This document shows, in pieces, positions 46,950 through 60,299 of a stretch of 64,000 nt of DNA. The notes under the pieces were generated by a model. That model saw only the letters and a program-made list of their open reading frames with translations. It was not told the DNA's origin and ran no database searches. The stretch covers positions 1,494,400 through 1,558,399 of the forward strand of contig JACEEZ010013560.1 in the NCBI GenBank assembly GCA_016584305.1. The letters are read 5' to 3'. The translations under genes were made by a program, and so were the position numbers. Position 1 is the stretch's first letter. The number at the start of each line of letters is the position of its first letter. Source of the stretch: Chionoecetes opilio. Lineage: Eukaryota > Arthropoda > Malacostraca > Decapoda > Majidae.

Positions 46950-47712
46950 ACAGGTGTTGGGTACACTATTGCCATCAAAATACCTGAATCCCTTGCCACA
47001 AACTCTGCTCACAACATGCAAGTGTGCAGGCAGGTGCGTCCTCTATTCTGAGGGTGTTATTTGATTGGAGTTCAGTGTGTCATTTTCTGCCATGGAAAGA
47101 AGATAATTCATCATGTAAAAACCTGGCACTGAAAGAATAACTTACGAATACTTATGATATGGTGTACCTTTGGAAATATGTTCATTTGCTTTTGTTTTTG
47201 GTTTTCATCTGTATTATAAAAGCATACAGATCCTATCATAATCCTTATCATTATCTGCTGTCTCATAACCTTTCCTATAAAACTCAATAAATTGGTGAGA
47301 CATGACCTACCCTTGGTGAATCCTTGTTATGAATCCTTGACCAAACTATGTTTTCCTAAATGCTCTCTAATGTTTTTTGCAATAATAGATTCCAATAATT
47401 TACCTATATTAATAATACCTATTACCTATAATACCTCTAATACCTATTCCAATAATTTAATTTACTTGCCACTAGAAGCAAAGGCACTCAAATCCCTACA
47501 CAGACTTTACGGCGTTAGTAGAGGCTATTCACAGATGTAGGGTGCTTTACTAAAAGCCTATGATTTGAGTACCGAAAACCTTAAAAATAACAATATTTGC
47601 CGCACAAAAAGAACCTTTTGAAAAAGCTTCACAGTTTGCCGCCAGGCTTGCTAACTACTTTAGATATTGGAGGCAGAAAGATGAAGCAGAGGAAGCTGTG
47701 GAAGGCATTAAA
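46950..47712. other. Unassigned DNA
   Basis: The frame at 47292-47540 shows no domain. Short repeats of aataatacctattac near 47410-47450. Nothing else recognised. Confidence 0.4.
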
Positions 47713-47716
47713 TTAA

Positions 47717-48696
47717 AGGGACACCACACAGGTGATGCCAAAATTTTCCAGGCTGCTCTTAGAGCCAAAATCTTATTTCCATCGTGTTTTTCGTGAGCGT
47801 TTACATTATCTGACCAGGTTTCATTACTATTGGATTTTATTTTTTTATGTTTTTATTTTTTTATATGCATTATATGTCATATGGAAATCTACTAAAAATC
47901 GAAAAATTCTTTGTTTGAAGAGATATTTAGCTTAGGGTATTCTGTAAACATTCAACAATAAAGTTACGAAGGGAAATTCTCCTATCACTCCGAAAAAGGT
48001 TGAAAATGCCACTCTGAAAATAATGTAATATCTAGAATAAGAAAAATCTTGAATAAGAAAAATTCCAGAAATTCCGCCTGTCATTGTAATCAAAATCCGC
48101 TGCGTCATTTTACACATATGTATGCAAGTATATAAAGTGTGCAAATTTTGAGATCTGTATTACAAAAATGGCAGGAGTAGGCCGTGAAAGTAAAAAAAAT
48201 GTGTTTTGAGAAAACAACGAATATACCTTATCTTATTGAATATCTAGTTACTTTAGTCTAACTTCTTATTTATCCATTGTCTACTGTATTGAGGTGATAG
48301 AAAACGCTCGTATACATTCCTATTTCATGGGAAAATATTTGTTTTCAATTTATACAAATAATTATGATGGTCATGCGGTCGCCAGGATGAGACGCGGGGG
48401 GAGGGGTAGCATTGGGGGGGGGCATGGAATGGGTAATATGGCTCATATTTGCGTTTCAGAGCTACTACGTTGTAGTTCTAGGCCAAAAGAACAATTTTAC
48501 AAATAATTATGATGGTGATGCGGAATCCAGGATGGGACGCGGGGGGGGGGGGGGGGGGGGGTATAGCATTGGAAAAAGAAGAAAAAAATATATAAAAAAA
48601 TACTACGTTGTAGTTCTAGGCCAAAAAAACAATTTTAGCACAAAATGAAAAATGTCAAAATTGAGTGATTCTGGTCCTCAGATGTGTGGTGTCCCC
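47717..48696. mobile_element. TTAA-flanked DNA element
   Basis: The inverted ends agggacaccacaca (left) and tgtggtgtcccc (right) are bounded by TTAA on both sides (47713-47716 and 48697-48700). TTAA duplication is the mark of piggyBac and Kolobok-type transposons. The 980 bp interior has no transposase frame and contains a 143 bp tandem duplication. Confidence 0.7.
48357..48640. repeat. Tandem duplication with G tracts
   Basis: Two units of about 143 bp start aaataattatgatgg and end ctacgttgtagttctaggcc. Each has a G-rich block, the second being a run of about 20 G (48541-48560). Confidence 0.8.
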
Positions 48697-48700
48697 TTAA

Positions 48701-49536
48701 GGACCTGGTCCTGCGTGCCCAGTTCATTAAATGTTGTCCATAATCATTTATACCTAGGCTTAAAATTGACAGAGTGAAACTCTCGAAGAAATGAGTCAAG
48801 TGGCAGACTATTATTTTGAAGTTTATGGTATTCAAAGGTAAGGCCACAAACCAAAGTAAAGGCTGTTACATGTGTAAAAGATACATTAAAGAAATCCGAA
48901 GGCTCGTCATACAGAGTTTCAAATGCGCAAGTCAACGAGACGAAACTCATGTATCATTCAAATTGCCTTCCCCAAAACTTACATTCTCCGCCAAACTGTA
49001 GGCCATCGTATAGGGGAAATGTACCCAGAATCAGGAATTTTGGATATAGAAACATTCATTGTCATTTGAATGCCACTTCCTTGCACGTAAAGGAGGAATA
49101 GTACGACAACACTGTTTGCCGACTTGGTTACAGTGCCTCACCTAGCCACTGAAGGCAGAGCGAGACCAGTTCACATTATATGGATAGCGCACACGGCGGC
49201 TGGAGAGGAAGTAGGCAGGATGCTCGCCTGTGTGCCAGTGTTTGGGCCCACATGGGGTCCCTTTCAACCCCTAAGTTGCCACACCTCGCATTCTAGCGTC
49301 ACATACACGCTCATATCAAACGCATATGGTATATTTCCCTAGTATGCTTCTTTCTCTAAACAGTTTCTTAAGACATGCATTTAATCTCCTGACACACTGA
49401 ACTAGCCCGCGGATGTAAACAATCATGTAGTAATGAACAGAACAAAATTTAACTCTCTGGCAATCACCCGTGTGAGCAGACAGGAATAAAATAATATGAG
49501 TCACGTCATAAAATCTTGGAAAAAAAATCATGGTAG
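48701..49536. other. Unassigned DNA
   Basis: No element ends or protein family seen. The frames of 60-72 codons overlap on both strands. Confidence 0.4.
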
Positions 49537-49837
49537 TGTAGTGACCCCAATGTTGGGCTTCACGCCAGCTGCTTAATTACCCCTAAAGGTCACGCCACGC
49601 CAGATGCGGCTGACCTGACTGAGGTGACCCAAATTCCCCGCACCTCCTGCCCTGGGAGCGGGAGCCAGTTAGTCTTCCACCTACCATCACAGAGAGCTAA
49701 CACACTCCGCTCTGTGATGCTCGCGCGTCCGTCTCCGCTGTAATATATACATATTCTCGTGTTTATTTCCGCCTTAATAAACTTGTGTGCGAACTTAGTG
49801 TTTGGTTTATCCCGTGTCGGGCTAAAGAACTACTACA
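49537..49837 (+). mobile_element. Solo LTR
   Basis: A 301 bp block starts TGTAGTGACCCC and ends GAACTACTACA (TG...CA with inverted TGTAG/CTACA). It contains a TATA-like taatatatac (49740) and an AATAAA (49777). The flanks gtag and gtac differ by one base, consistent with an aged 4 bp duplication. No pol sequence is adjacent. Confidence 0.6.
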
Positions 49838-50743
49838 GTACCCATGAAAATGGTCATGGAACACCGTCAGAAGAAGAAGAGAGATTTGATCCTGCGGAGA
49901 GGAAGAATGACCTGCCCTGAGCTCGCAACTGATAGTAATATATAATTCCAGAGCTGTGTGAAAACTACATGTACTTTACATATAACGGTCTTGACTTTGC
50001 TGAAGAAAACGTAGCTACCTGTGCTGTGATTGCTTGTAATATCATATGTAAGTCATCAATATGTAAGATCATGATACATAGTGAACTAGTACAAAGCCGT
50101 CATTTCCCTCCCCTCTCCTTTGTGAGTAATACAGGGCCAGGTTTGGGAAGTAAAATACAAACGGCACTGCGGCAAGACTGCGAGGACAAGGAGTAGGCTA
50201 CAAGGTTACGAGAAGCGATGCTTCTGAAAATTTCTTCTCTGAAAAATAAATATCAGGGCACCAATAGCACGAAACGGTAACTAGATAGAAACTGCCAGGA
50301 ACTGCCAGATTCACTAGACAAAATAATATGATGAAGAAAAAGTTGGTCTACTTGAGAAAAATAATATGGGCTCATTTCACTGCACTTAAAACACAAAAGT
50401 ATAATACTAAGAACCATTTTCTTATATATGTATATTGTAAATTTAGCCTGATTCTGTAAAACATGTATATAACCAAGGAGGCGATGGGAATGTTACTCTA
50501 TGATATTATAGTCAATAACGAATGTCTAGAAGTTAACTATACCTAGGCAGTCATATTTTCCTGTTATTTTTGTGTATCAATTAGATAGAAAGCCTGGAAG
50601 TGCAATGAGTCGACGCGTGAAGTCGCAATGTTTTGAGTCAATCTCCCAGCCCCAATGCGGGGCGAGCGGCTTCACCTGCCGCAATTAGGGTATCTATATA
50701 TATAGAGGGTAACGCCATTCATAGGCCCAATGTTAAACGCTAC
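49838..50743. other. Unassigned DNA
   Basis: A short Lys/Arg-rich frame (49850-49944) follows the solo LTR but has no family signature. Nothing else recognised. Confidence 0.4.
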
Positions 50744-52081
<1,338 letters not shown>

Positions 52082-52930
52082 CAAATCCAGTTGTCACTAC
52101 TCTATATATTAAGGTACTCTAGCCGCAATGCGCGGCATGTCGCCTCCACCTACATATCCTACCTGGTCGCAGCCCTAAAACCTTTAGCAAGTAAAATCAT
52201 TTAACAGCTGGGTCCTTCTTTCGTAAAGAAGTGCAGTCAGAAAGAGCACATGTGTAAAGTGGCTTTATATTATGCTGAAACATGTATATTATTCCTGCTA
52301 AGGCGTCACCTGCTGATATTGTTGTGGTAGTTTGAAAGGATTCGGCGTCACTGACTTCGGTTGCTTTTCATCACAGAACGATTTCGGCATTCTATATTCT
52401 TCTTTTTTTCAAAGCATTGCTTATTGTATTTTTACAAGCATTTGCCAGACGCAGCAGTACTGTCTTAGAAAACAATGTGAACATTGCCCCCAATAAAATA
52501 TGCTACAATATACATGTAAAAAATATATAAGCTTTGATACTCGAGGCGAGTAATTTGCATTAAATTGCTATCTTAGAACGTTCAATCGTAATGCATGTCA
52601 TCCATGCAATTAGTAAAACAACAGAAGAACTTTATTTTTTGGTATTCAGATGCAGTGCATCAATATTTATCGCGAAATTGATTTACGAAAATGCGAGTCG
52701 CGGTGGCAAAAAACAGCAGACCAACCTTTGAGTTAAAATTGCCAGCGACCACTGGCATTTACGAGTTATAGTTCTCTAGTATTAACTACGCCTATTAGAT
52801 CATATGGGACCAGTAACTGATTACGGGTCCATCCACGTCACCATCCGTAACAATTGTCTTCAACATCCGAAGGAAAGGAGTCCTGCTTTCACTGCCACTA
52901 CACATGGATACTTGTTTCCACTAATAATGG
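52082..52930. other. Probable intron of the TBC gene, otherwise unassigned
   Basis: Nothing recognised except a minus-strand RKCQW phrase near 52760 that resembles 29080-29050. If the exon at 53048-53234 is real, this is intronic. Confidence 0.4.
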
Positions 52931-52995
52931 CACACATACACACACACACACACACAGACACAGACACATACACATACACACAGACACAGACACAT

Positions 52996-53022
<27 letters not shown>
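52931..53022. repeat. (CA)n microsatellite downstream of the TBC exon
   Basis: CA/CACAGA repeats. On the minus strand this is a TG-rich tract that starts about 25 bases after the splice donor at 53047. Confidence 0.93.
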
Positions 53023-53026
<4 letters not shown>

Positions 53027-53047
53027 AACAAAAAATACAAAACAAAC

Positions 53048-53234
53048 CTCAGCCGCTTGCTGAGAAGTGACGTCCATCAGATTTTCACGCCGGAAACTGA
53101 CGATGGCGAGGGCAAGAATGGGCAGCACCTCAATAGACTCCCAAGCGAGCACTACGTCCCAGAGATGGAAGAGCTGATCCGGCACCAGATACCCACTGAA
53201 AGCTCGCACGATCCATTTGAATACGATGGGGAGC
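53048..53234 (-). CDS. Exon of a TBC-domain (Rab GTPase-activating) protein
   Basis: On the minus strand the acceptor ...ttacattccttag precedes 187 bp of open frame. The donor GAG|GTTTGT follows at 53047-53046. The frame encodes LPIVFKWIVRAFSGYLVP, then DQLFHLWDVVLAWESIEVLP, ILALAIVSFRRENLM and DVTSQQAAE. This is the C-terminal part of a TBC domain (the hydrophobic YLxxDQLxxLWDxxL...LExLPxLAxAIxxFR block), closest in my memory to TBC1D19. TBC proteins stimulate GTP hydrolysis by Rab GTPases in membrane traffic. The catalytic Arg and Gln fingers would lie in earlier exons, which I could not find. The exon begins with the last base of a split codon and ends on a codon boundary. Confidence 0.75.
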
Positions 53235-53249
53235 CTAAGGAATGTAAGA

Positions 53250-53911
<662 letters not shown>

Positions 53912-54410
53912 TGTAGTCATCTAGTGTAAAGTGACTTTTGGTATGTCACTTTTAGGGTGAGCAGAAACAGGTAACTCTGCTTTGATAGTGGTTTATTAAC
54001 TTGGGTAAAAAGGTAACAAGTAAGGTTGGTGTAAGGTGACTCGCGGACTGGTGAGTTGCTCCTGCCTTGGATTTGGATGACTTGTGACTTGAAGGCTTGT
54101 GAGTTGCTGGTACCGAGGTCTGTGTTCAAGTGTCTTGTCTCTACAAGAGACATCCTTTATAAAGAGCCAAGATACTCAAGCCCTGACACCTGACACCTAA
54201 TCCTTAAGGGCAGTCGGTGAGATCATAGGTGATGTCGCCATGAAAAGGGGAGGCGAGGAAAAGGGCCCATTAAGAGAGAGGCGTGACCTGACGGGTAATT
54301 AACCAGGTGTTCCAGGACCAGACATCAAGTATACAGAACACAGAAACAAAAACAGGGGTTTGAACACATAGTTGAACACCAATAATACTAATACTAATAC
54401 TCATACTACA
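53912..54410 (-). mobile_element. Probable 3' LTR of a minus-strand retrotransposon
   Basis: On the minus strand it starts TGTAGTATGAG and ends ATGACTACA (TG...CA, 499 bp), with a TTTATAAAG TATA-like box (about 54160). A pol-tail-like frame lies just upstream at 54771-54556. The exact start is uncertain because no clear purine tract precedes it. Confidence 0.5.
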
Positions 54411-54555
54411 TATGCTCGGTGACGCTACCCGAGATGTCCTCATCTCGTCAAAAGGAATAATCATGAAACTGAACAAAGGAGATGGCAAGTGATGACATAG
54501 ACATATGAGTACGAGAAAAGAAAAATATTGAGACAATACAATCCTATGTACAAAA

Positions 54556-54771
54556 TTACATCATAAGGTACATGGAAAAGAGAGAAACAGAAGGAGTTAC
54601 TTCTGGGAGTGGAGTGGTGTTATTAGACGTAGAAGCGTCTGTGGCTACATACGCGACGAAAGTCTTACGTTTTCGTTTTGAACGAGAAAGACGACCAGCG
54701 GAACGACGACATGGTCTGGATGGTGAATGTTGGTTAGGCATTGCAAGTGGAGAACTAGGAATGGAGAACAC
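54556..54771 (-). pseudogene. C-terminal tail of an LTR-retrotransposon polyprotein
   Basis: The frame of about 71 codons contains SRPCRRSAGRLSRSKRKRK and a hydrophobic end before the stop at 54556. A basic tail after the integrase is usual in Ty3/gypsy pol, and its position just ahead of the proposed LTR fits. The integrase core itself is missing. A minisatellite takes its place on the 5' side. Confidence 0.4.
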
Positions 54772-54774
54772 TAT

Positions 54775-55080
54775 ATCAGAGATTTGTCAGTAGGGAGTGC
54801 ATGGGAATAATTGTTGGGCCTTTTGAACGAAAACATTGTATCAGAGATTTGTCAGTAGGAGTGCATGTGGAATATTGTTGCCTTGTTAACGAAAACCCCT
54901 TGTATCAGAGATTTGTCAGTAGGAGTGCAGTGGAATATTTGCCTTGTGAACGAAAACACTTGTATCAGAGATTTGTCAGTAGGAGTGCATGTGGAATATT
55001 GTTGCCTTGTGAACGAAAACACTTGTATCAGAGATTTGTCAGTAGGAGTGCATGTGGAATATTGTTGCCTTGTGAACGAA
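54775..55080. repeat. 63 bp minisatellite
   Basis: About five units of 63 bp (gaacgaaaacacttgtatca, gagatttgtcagtaggagtg, catgtggaatattgttgcct, tgt), some shortened. The unit length is divisible by three, so an artificial 21-residue repeat frame stays open. Confidence 0.92.
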
Positions 55081-55114
55081 TGTTTGGAGAGGTGGAACAG
55101 GTGGAAGCGGGCAA

Positions 55115-55372
55115 CGTCGCGTGGATGTGGTGGTGGACGGCAGGCATGGAGCGTCACGTGAATGTGGTGGTGGACGGCAGGCGTGGAGCGTCACGTGGAT
55201 GTGGTAGTGGACGGCAGCGTGGAGCGTCACGTGGATGTGGTGGTGGACGGCAGGCATGGAGCGTCACGTGGATGGGGGAGGTGGACGGCAGGCGTGGAGC
55301 GTCACGTGGATGTGGTGGTGGACGGCAGGCATGGAGCGTCACGTGGATGTGGTGGTGGACGGCAGGCGTGGA
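55115..55372. repeat. 37 bp minisatellite
   Basis: About seven units of gtggtggtggacggcaggca followed by tggagcgtcacgtggat, with a few indels. It ends exactly at the LTR start at 55373. Confidence 0.92.
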
Positions 55373-55950
55373 TGTCAGTCAGTTATCACTCCTAACATAT
55401 ATATTAACTTGCATCACTATTATTATTGAATTACAACTATTATCACACAAGTGTAACAAGTACTACAACTACCATACATTATATTTTCATGTACTTAACA
55501 TCAAAAGAATCAGTGTATTTTTAGAAAAAATTATAAACTATAATTATATATCTATGTAAAGTATATATAATTATAAGTTTATCTTTTCCCGCTATCTTCG
55601 TCCGTGGGGGAACCATGTCTAGCTTGCATTCACAACGCTTTATCCAAGTAGGCCAAAGGACTGTTGTATGGAATCAGCATTGTGCAGTGTTAATCCCATT
55701 ATTCAAGAATCAACAAAGGAGACAACAACACTTCCAATGAGGATAGAAAAGGAAACAGAAGCCAGGGAGGGAGAGAAACCCCGGACATCGACGCTACAAA
55801 CACGCTCTGCTCACTCGCCCCATCCGACACTCCTGGCTGTGCTCAAGATATTCATTGTACTGGTGTAATCTCTACGCTCCTTACTGGACTCTAAATAAAT
55901 GTGTACAAAGCTGGAAGTACCAATTTAATCATACCAGATAAGTCTCTACA
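55373..55950 (+). mobile_element. Ty3/gypsy LTR, copy 1
   Basis: Starts TGTCAGTCAGTT and ends AGTCTCTACA. It carries an AATAAA (55892) about 55 bp before its end. It is homologous to 57117-57638 with several indels. Downstream of its end aaaatggtgacata could serve as the primer-binding region. Confidence 0.65.
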
Positions 55951-56543
55951 ATATACCGACTTAAAATGGTGACATAAGCGGTGGTGATGATTTTATCAGT
56001 CGTACGTATAACACTATAACGCAGTGTTAACTTACCCCACGCAGTCTACAAGCCAAAACTACAAGCACAAGCCAGCCAGCGACTACCAAGTACTTCTACT
56101 ACTACAATCAACTCCTACAAGCCGCAACAGAATCTACAATCAATAGAATCTACAAGAATTTCTACAGCCCCCCGAGCAATTCAGCCGGCAACTGCTATAT
56201 CTACAAATACTACAATCAACAAAACCCTCTCCTACACGCACAACTACCTACAAGAATCTACGAGTCTACAAGCAGTACAGAGGTGAGAGAGACGGACACA
56301 CTCGTCTCTGCTTGATCAGCAGATTCCGCCGCAGTCACGAGGTCGACGCTCAACTCCTGCCCCCCACCCATCGCTGCCAGCAACGACATCTCAGCTTACC
56401 GGCTCTAATTATCTTCCAACCCCTAAAACAAAGATCTTCTCATTATGGCCCCCCGCAACTCAAGCAACACAATAATCAGCCCAACCATCAACTTAATACC
56501 CTTAAGCGACGAAGCACCAACACCTTCACCCCCGGCAGAAAAA
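55951..56543 (+). other. Retrotransposon leader, copy 1, cut by the gap
   Basis: An acaa/ctac-rich leader (cacaagccagccagcgacta) leads to an ATG at 56445 opening MAPRNSSNTIISPTINLIP. The same leader and start recur at 57639-58310. It is interrupted by the N run. Confidence 0.6.
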
Positions 56544-56831
56544 NNNNNNNNNNNNNNNNNNNNNNNNNNNNNNNNNNNNNNNNNNNNNNNNNNNNNNNNN
56601 NNNNNNNNNNNNNNNNNNNNNNNNNNNNNNNNNNNNNNNNNNNNNNNNNNNNNNNNNNNNNNNNNNNNNNNNNNNNNNNNNNNNNNNNNNNNNNNNNNNN
56701 NNNNNNNNNNNNNNNNNNNNNNNNNNNNNNNNNNNNNNNNNNNNNNNNNNNNNNNNNNNNNNNNNNNNNNNNNNNNNNNNNNNNNNNNNNNNNNNNNNNN
56801 NNNNNNNNNNNNNNNNNNNNNNNNNNNNNNN
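56544..56831. other. Assembly gap (288 N)
   Basis: Unsequenced bases. Frames drawn across it have no meaning. The real gap size may differ. Confidence 0.99.
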
Positions 56832-56990
56832 TCCCATCGCTCACAGAACAAGACCTGTCTCCTGCTTTCTTGCTATAAGCCTCATGATATCTGCCTCCAA
56901 GAAACTTTTCTTACTCACCTCCCCTGTCCCAATTCCCAATTTGTGATCTCCTTCCCCCAACAAATACACATCCTTCCTCTGATCTAACCA
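56832..56990 (+). pseudogene. LINE endonuclease fragment
   Basis: The frame after the gap reads LLSCYKPHDICLQETFL. The I-x-L-Q-E-T block is the second motif (catalytic Glu) of the APE-type endonuclease of non-LTR retrotransposons. Only about 50 residues are seen, and the sequence is unrelated to the surrounding LTR element. Confidence 0.6.
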
Positions 56991-57116
56991 TACTGCTATA
57001 GTGTTCCGTTCCTTTACCCTTTCCTCACCGTTTCACTTTCTCTGTAACCCCTCTCCTTTATTATGCTGTGCCATAGTGCCATATGACCTCTGATGCCTGG
57101 TACATTTGTCAGTCAG

Positions 57117-57638
57117 TTTTTACTCCTAACATATATAATAACTTCCATAACTATTACTAGTAAATTACAACTAATATCACACAAGTGTCACACTTATTAT
57201 AGCTTCCATATAGGATAGGTGCATGTACTTAACATCAAAAGAAACAGTATATTTTTAGAAACATTATAAACATATAATTAAAAATCTATGTAGTATATAT
57301 ATAATTATACATTTATCTTTCCTCCTCTGTTTCACCGTGAGACCCATGAACACCTTGCATTCTCAAAGTATGTCACAGGGCAAATGCCTAGTTGTCAGCA
57401 TAAAGTATAGGATCAACAAGAAGTGATAAGAAGCCAGAATCACGAGGAGAAGGGAGAGAAGACCTCGGACATCGACGCTACAAACACGCTCTGCTCACTC
57501 GCCCCATCCGACACTCCCTGGCTGTTCTCAAGACATTCATTGTACTTGGTTGTAATCTCTACGCTCCTTACTGGACTCTAAATAAATGTGTACAAAGCTG
57601 GAAGTACCAATTTAACTCATACCAGATAAGTCTCTACA
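57117..57638 (+). mobile_element. Ty3/gypsy LTR, copy 2 (5' LTR of the gag-pol body)
   Basis: Starts TGTCAGTCAGTT and ends AAGTCTCTACA, with AATAAA near 57580, in parallel with copy 1. The leader that follows runs into the gag frame. The 3' LTR was not found before 64000. Confidence 0.65.
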
Positions 57639-58821
57639 ATATTCCGACTTATAAATGGTGATAGCGGTAGTCTTATAACACAAGCAACAGGTTACGATAC
57701 CCACACTTATCTTCATCAAGCAAGTACAACCATAACCAAGCCTGCGCTACAACCATAACCTCTACAGCTACAACTACAAGCCATAACCTATGCAGCACAA
57801 GCCAGCCAGCGACTACCAAGTACTTCTACTACTACAATCAACTCCTACAAGCCGCAACAGAATCTACAAGAATTGCTACAACTCCACGAGCAACTCAGCC
57901 GGAAACTACTATATCTACAAGTACTACAATCAACAACCATCTCCTACACGCAGCAACTACCTACAAGAATCTACGAGTCTACAAGCAACTACAGAGAGTG
58001 GAGAGAGACGGACACACTCGTCTCATGCTTCATCAGCGCATTCCGCAGTCACGAGGTCGACGCGTCAACTCCTGTTACCCACCATCGCTGCCAGGCAACG
58101 ACATCTCAGCTCTACCGGCTCTAATTATCTTCCGCCCCGAATACGAAGATCTTCTCATCATGGCCCACCGCAACTCAAGCAACACAATAATCAGCCCAAC
58201 CATCAACTTAATACCCTCAAGCGACGAAGCAACACAACACCCTTCACCCCCCCGGACAGGAACACATCCACCCCCCCTAACACCCTCTATGTTCCGAGCG
58301 TATAACGCTTACTAAGCCCTCCACCCTTCAAAACACCCTCCATGCCGCCCCGCACCCTTGACACACACCACAGCCACTACCTTGCTACCCACCACCAGTC
58401 TCACACTATGGACTTAAGCGCGTGCCACACTACACAACTGTCTGAGTATATAATTATTATTTCTTATTTTGTGTATGTCTAATATGTTATATTTTTCTAA
58501 TGTGAACTCTTTACCAGGTTGTATGTATCCAGCGACTGTATACATCCGTCATCCTGGCACCCAACCACCTGTGTGTTGATCATCTTTCACCTACCAGGCC
58601 CTCACCTAATCATTCACCTATGCTAGTAGCAAACAGCTAAGTAATTTATACAGTTTTGGGCAGTTATACAGTTGTAGGTATTACACAAGTGTTACATTAT
58701 CTTTACATTACATTATTGTCTCACACAGTGACGTTCACATCTACAACACACATTTACGGACAATTTAAACGTAAGAAATATTATAGTGCTATTTTAACAT
58801 AGTTTTACATTTAATTTTACA
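57639..58821 (+). other. Retrotransposon leader and degenerate gag start
   Basis: tggtgatagcgg just after the LTR may be the primer-binding region. The ATG at 58160 opens MAHRNSSNTIISPTINLIP, as in copy 1, but the frame ends at 58315. No capsid domain is recognised. The last 500 bp are non-coding AT-rich DNA. Confidence 0.5.
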
Positions 58822-60276
58822 ATGGCTACGTACAGTAAATCATTACAGACTCCGTCAGAGCACTTAAATCATTGTGCACAACAAACAGACATCTATCCCT
58901 CATATTATAGGCGAAATGCTAGACCGCATTCTTCTCACAACTTTTTCTCTACAACACACGGTAGGAGTAGATATTCTTCTTGCTATAAGCATCATAAGCA
59001 TTACACTCCACCGTATCAGGTGAAGCGACGTTATCAACGTTATGATAGCTATAATTACGCACGTAAAAGCTATTTTTGTGTATTTTGTAAAGTTCCAGGA
59101 CATTCTCTGTCACATTGTAGATCAATAGACTACAACAGATACGTACTTTACAAGAAACAGTATTGTGTATATCACAATTCCTGGAGTCATAACTCTGACC
59201 AATGCCGTTATTTGAGACGCAGACAACGCCACGCATTCCCTCCCGCCGACGGAGGAAGGTTTAGGCACAATACACAACGCCCCTACGTTACACCTGTTTT
59301 TCATGGTGACGCACACAATGAGAATGTAATACAGGATTCCCCAGAAGTTAACATAGTAAAGCAATATTTTCCTTTACCCATGCCAGACAAGGTTAAGCCT
59401 ATCATTACAGCTCATACTACAGAACAAACATTTACAGGGTACCTTCGTAGTGACATTACTGCAAATGATGATAACTTAGATGAGGTATTTATAGGTACAT
59501 CTACTTTATATGAAGTTCTCACTGTACCTGTCATTCCACAAGACAAACAATTAACTGCTTTTATGGACACAGCGCAGGAGACAAATATTATGGACATAGA
59601 TACACTGAATGTATTACGTAATGAAACGAAATCTGTCCTATTCTTAGAACCTCCGTCAATCAGACTGACAGGTTTAGATAGCAAGAAATTCCCTGTCATT
59701 GGTAAAGTATGGCTTCCCTTAAAATTTGAGGAATTCGTGCCTGCAACCCGTATCTGTTTCCATATTTCACAGGGATTATCATTCCCTGCTGACCTCCTTA
59801 TAGGTATTTCAACAATGCGAGATGAATGCATTGAAGTTTGTCCGCACTTACACGGGATTAGGTATTATGGAACATATATACCCGAAGTCAAAAATCCTTC
59901 CCCAGTGCTAACATTTAGTTCTGCAATAGTGCAAGCTCCTGAAATTAACGTAAATGTAATTAATAGCGTGCCCGAGCGGCCATCACAGGTGACAGCTCAC
60001 AGTGTAATAGATTCACTGAGTAACACTGAAACTGATTCCTGTTCTACCCCTACTGTTCTCTGTCCTTCGCAAGATTCTGAGACACACCGTGCCTGTTTAG
60101 TGGAAGACGTTTCACTAAATGGTCGCGAATCTCTTTTGGTATCTCTGAAACTTGCAGGTGTGAATGATGATTGCGAAGCTATATGTTTGAGTGAATCAGT
60201 ACGAGTGAATACTCTTTTTCATGGAATCAGCTTGTGCAGTGTTAACGCCAGGGCATTACTAAAATGTACATTCTAA
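58822..60276 (+). CDS. Ty3/gypsy gag (nucleocapsid) and protease frame
   Basis: A 484-residue frame. The N-terminal part is Tyr/His/Arg-rich. A CCHC zinc knuckle, CVFCKVPGHSLSHC, starts at residue 86, followed by a second Cys/His cluster, CVYHNSWSHNSDQC. A retropepsin-like domain follows, with TAFMDTAQETNIM (catalytic Asp249; DTA in place of the usual DTG) and the flap-distal PADLLIGIS block. It would package the RNA and cleave the polyprotein. No capsid domain is visible upstream, so gag may be incomplete. The frame ends with two stops (TAA TAA overlap) before the RT region. Confidence 0.75.
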   Translation: MATYSKSLQTPSEHLNHCAQQTDIYPSYYRRNARPHSSHNFFSTTHGRSRYSSCYKHHKHYTPPYQVKRRYQRYDSYNYARKSYFCVFCKVPGHSLSHCRSIDYNRYVLYKKQYCVYHNSWSHNSDQCRYLRRRQRHAFPPADGGRFRHNTQRPYVTPVFHGDAHNENVIQDSPEVNIVKQYFPLPMPDKVKPIITAHTTEQTFTGYLRSDITANDDNLDEVFIGTSTLYEVLTVPVIPQDKQLTAFMDTAQETNIMDIDTLNVLRNETKSVLFLEPPSIRLTGLDSKKFPVIGKVWLPLKFEEFVPATRICFHISQGLSFPADLLIGISTMRDECIEVCPHLHGIRYYGTYIPEVKNPSPVLTFSSAIVQAPEINVNVINSVPERPSQVTAHSVIDSLSNTETDSCSTPTVLCPSQDSETHRACLVEDVSLNGRESLLVSLKLAGVNDDCEAICLSESVRVNTLFHGISLCSVNARALLKCTF

Positions 60277-60299
60277 TAAGTCACCGTGCACTCAAAAGC

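Noticed and set aside
54801..55559. 252-residue repeat protein
   Set aside because: It spans two unrelated minisatellites (63 and 37 bp units) and the start of an LTR. The first unit is divisible by three, which explains the open frame.
56312..56987. Proteins of 118-188 residues across the N run
   Set aside because: More than half of each is undetermined sequence, so the frames cannot be supported.
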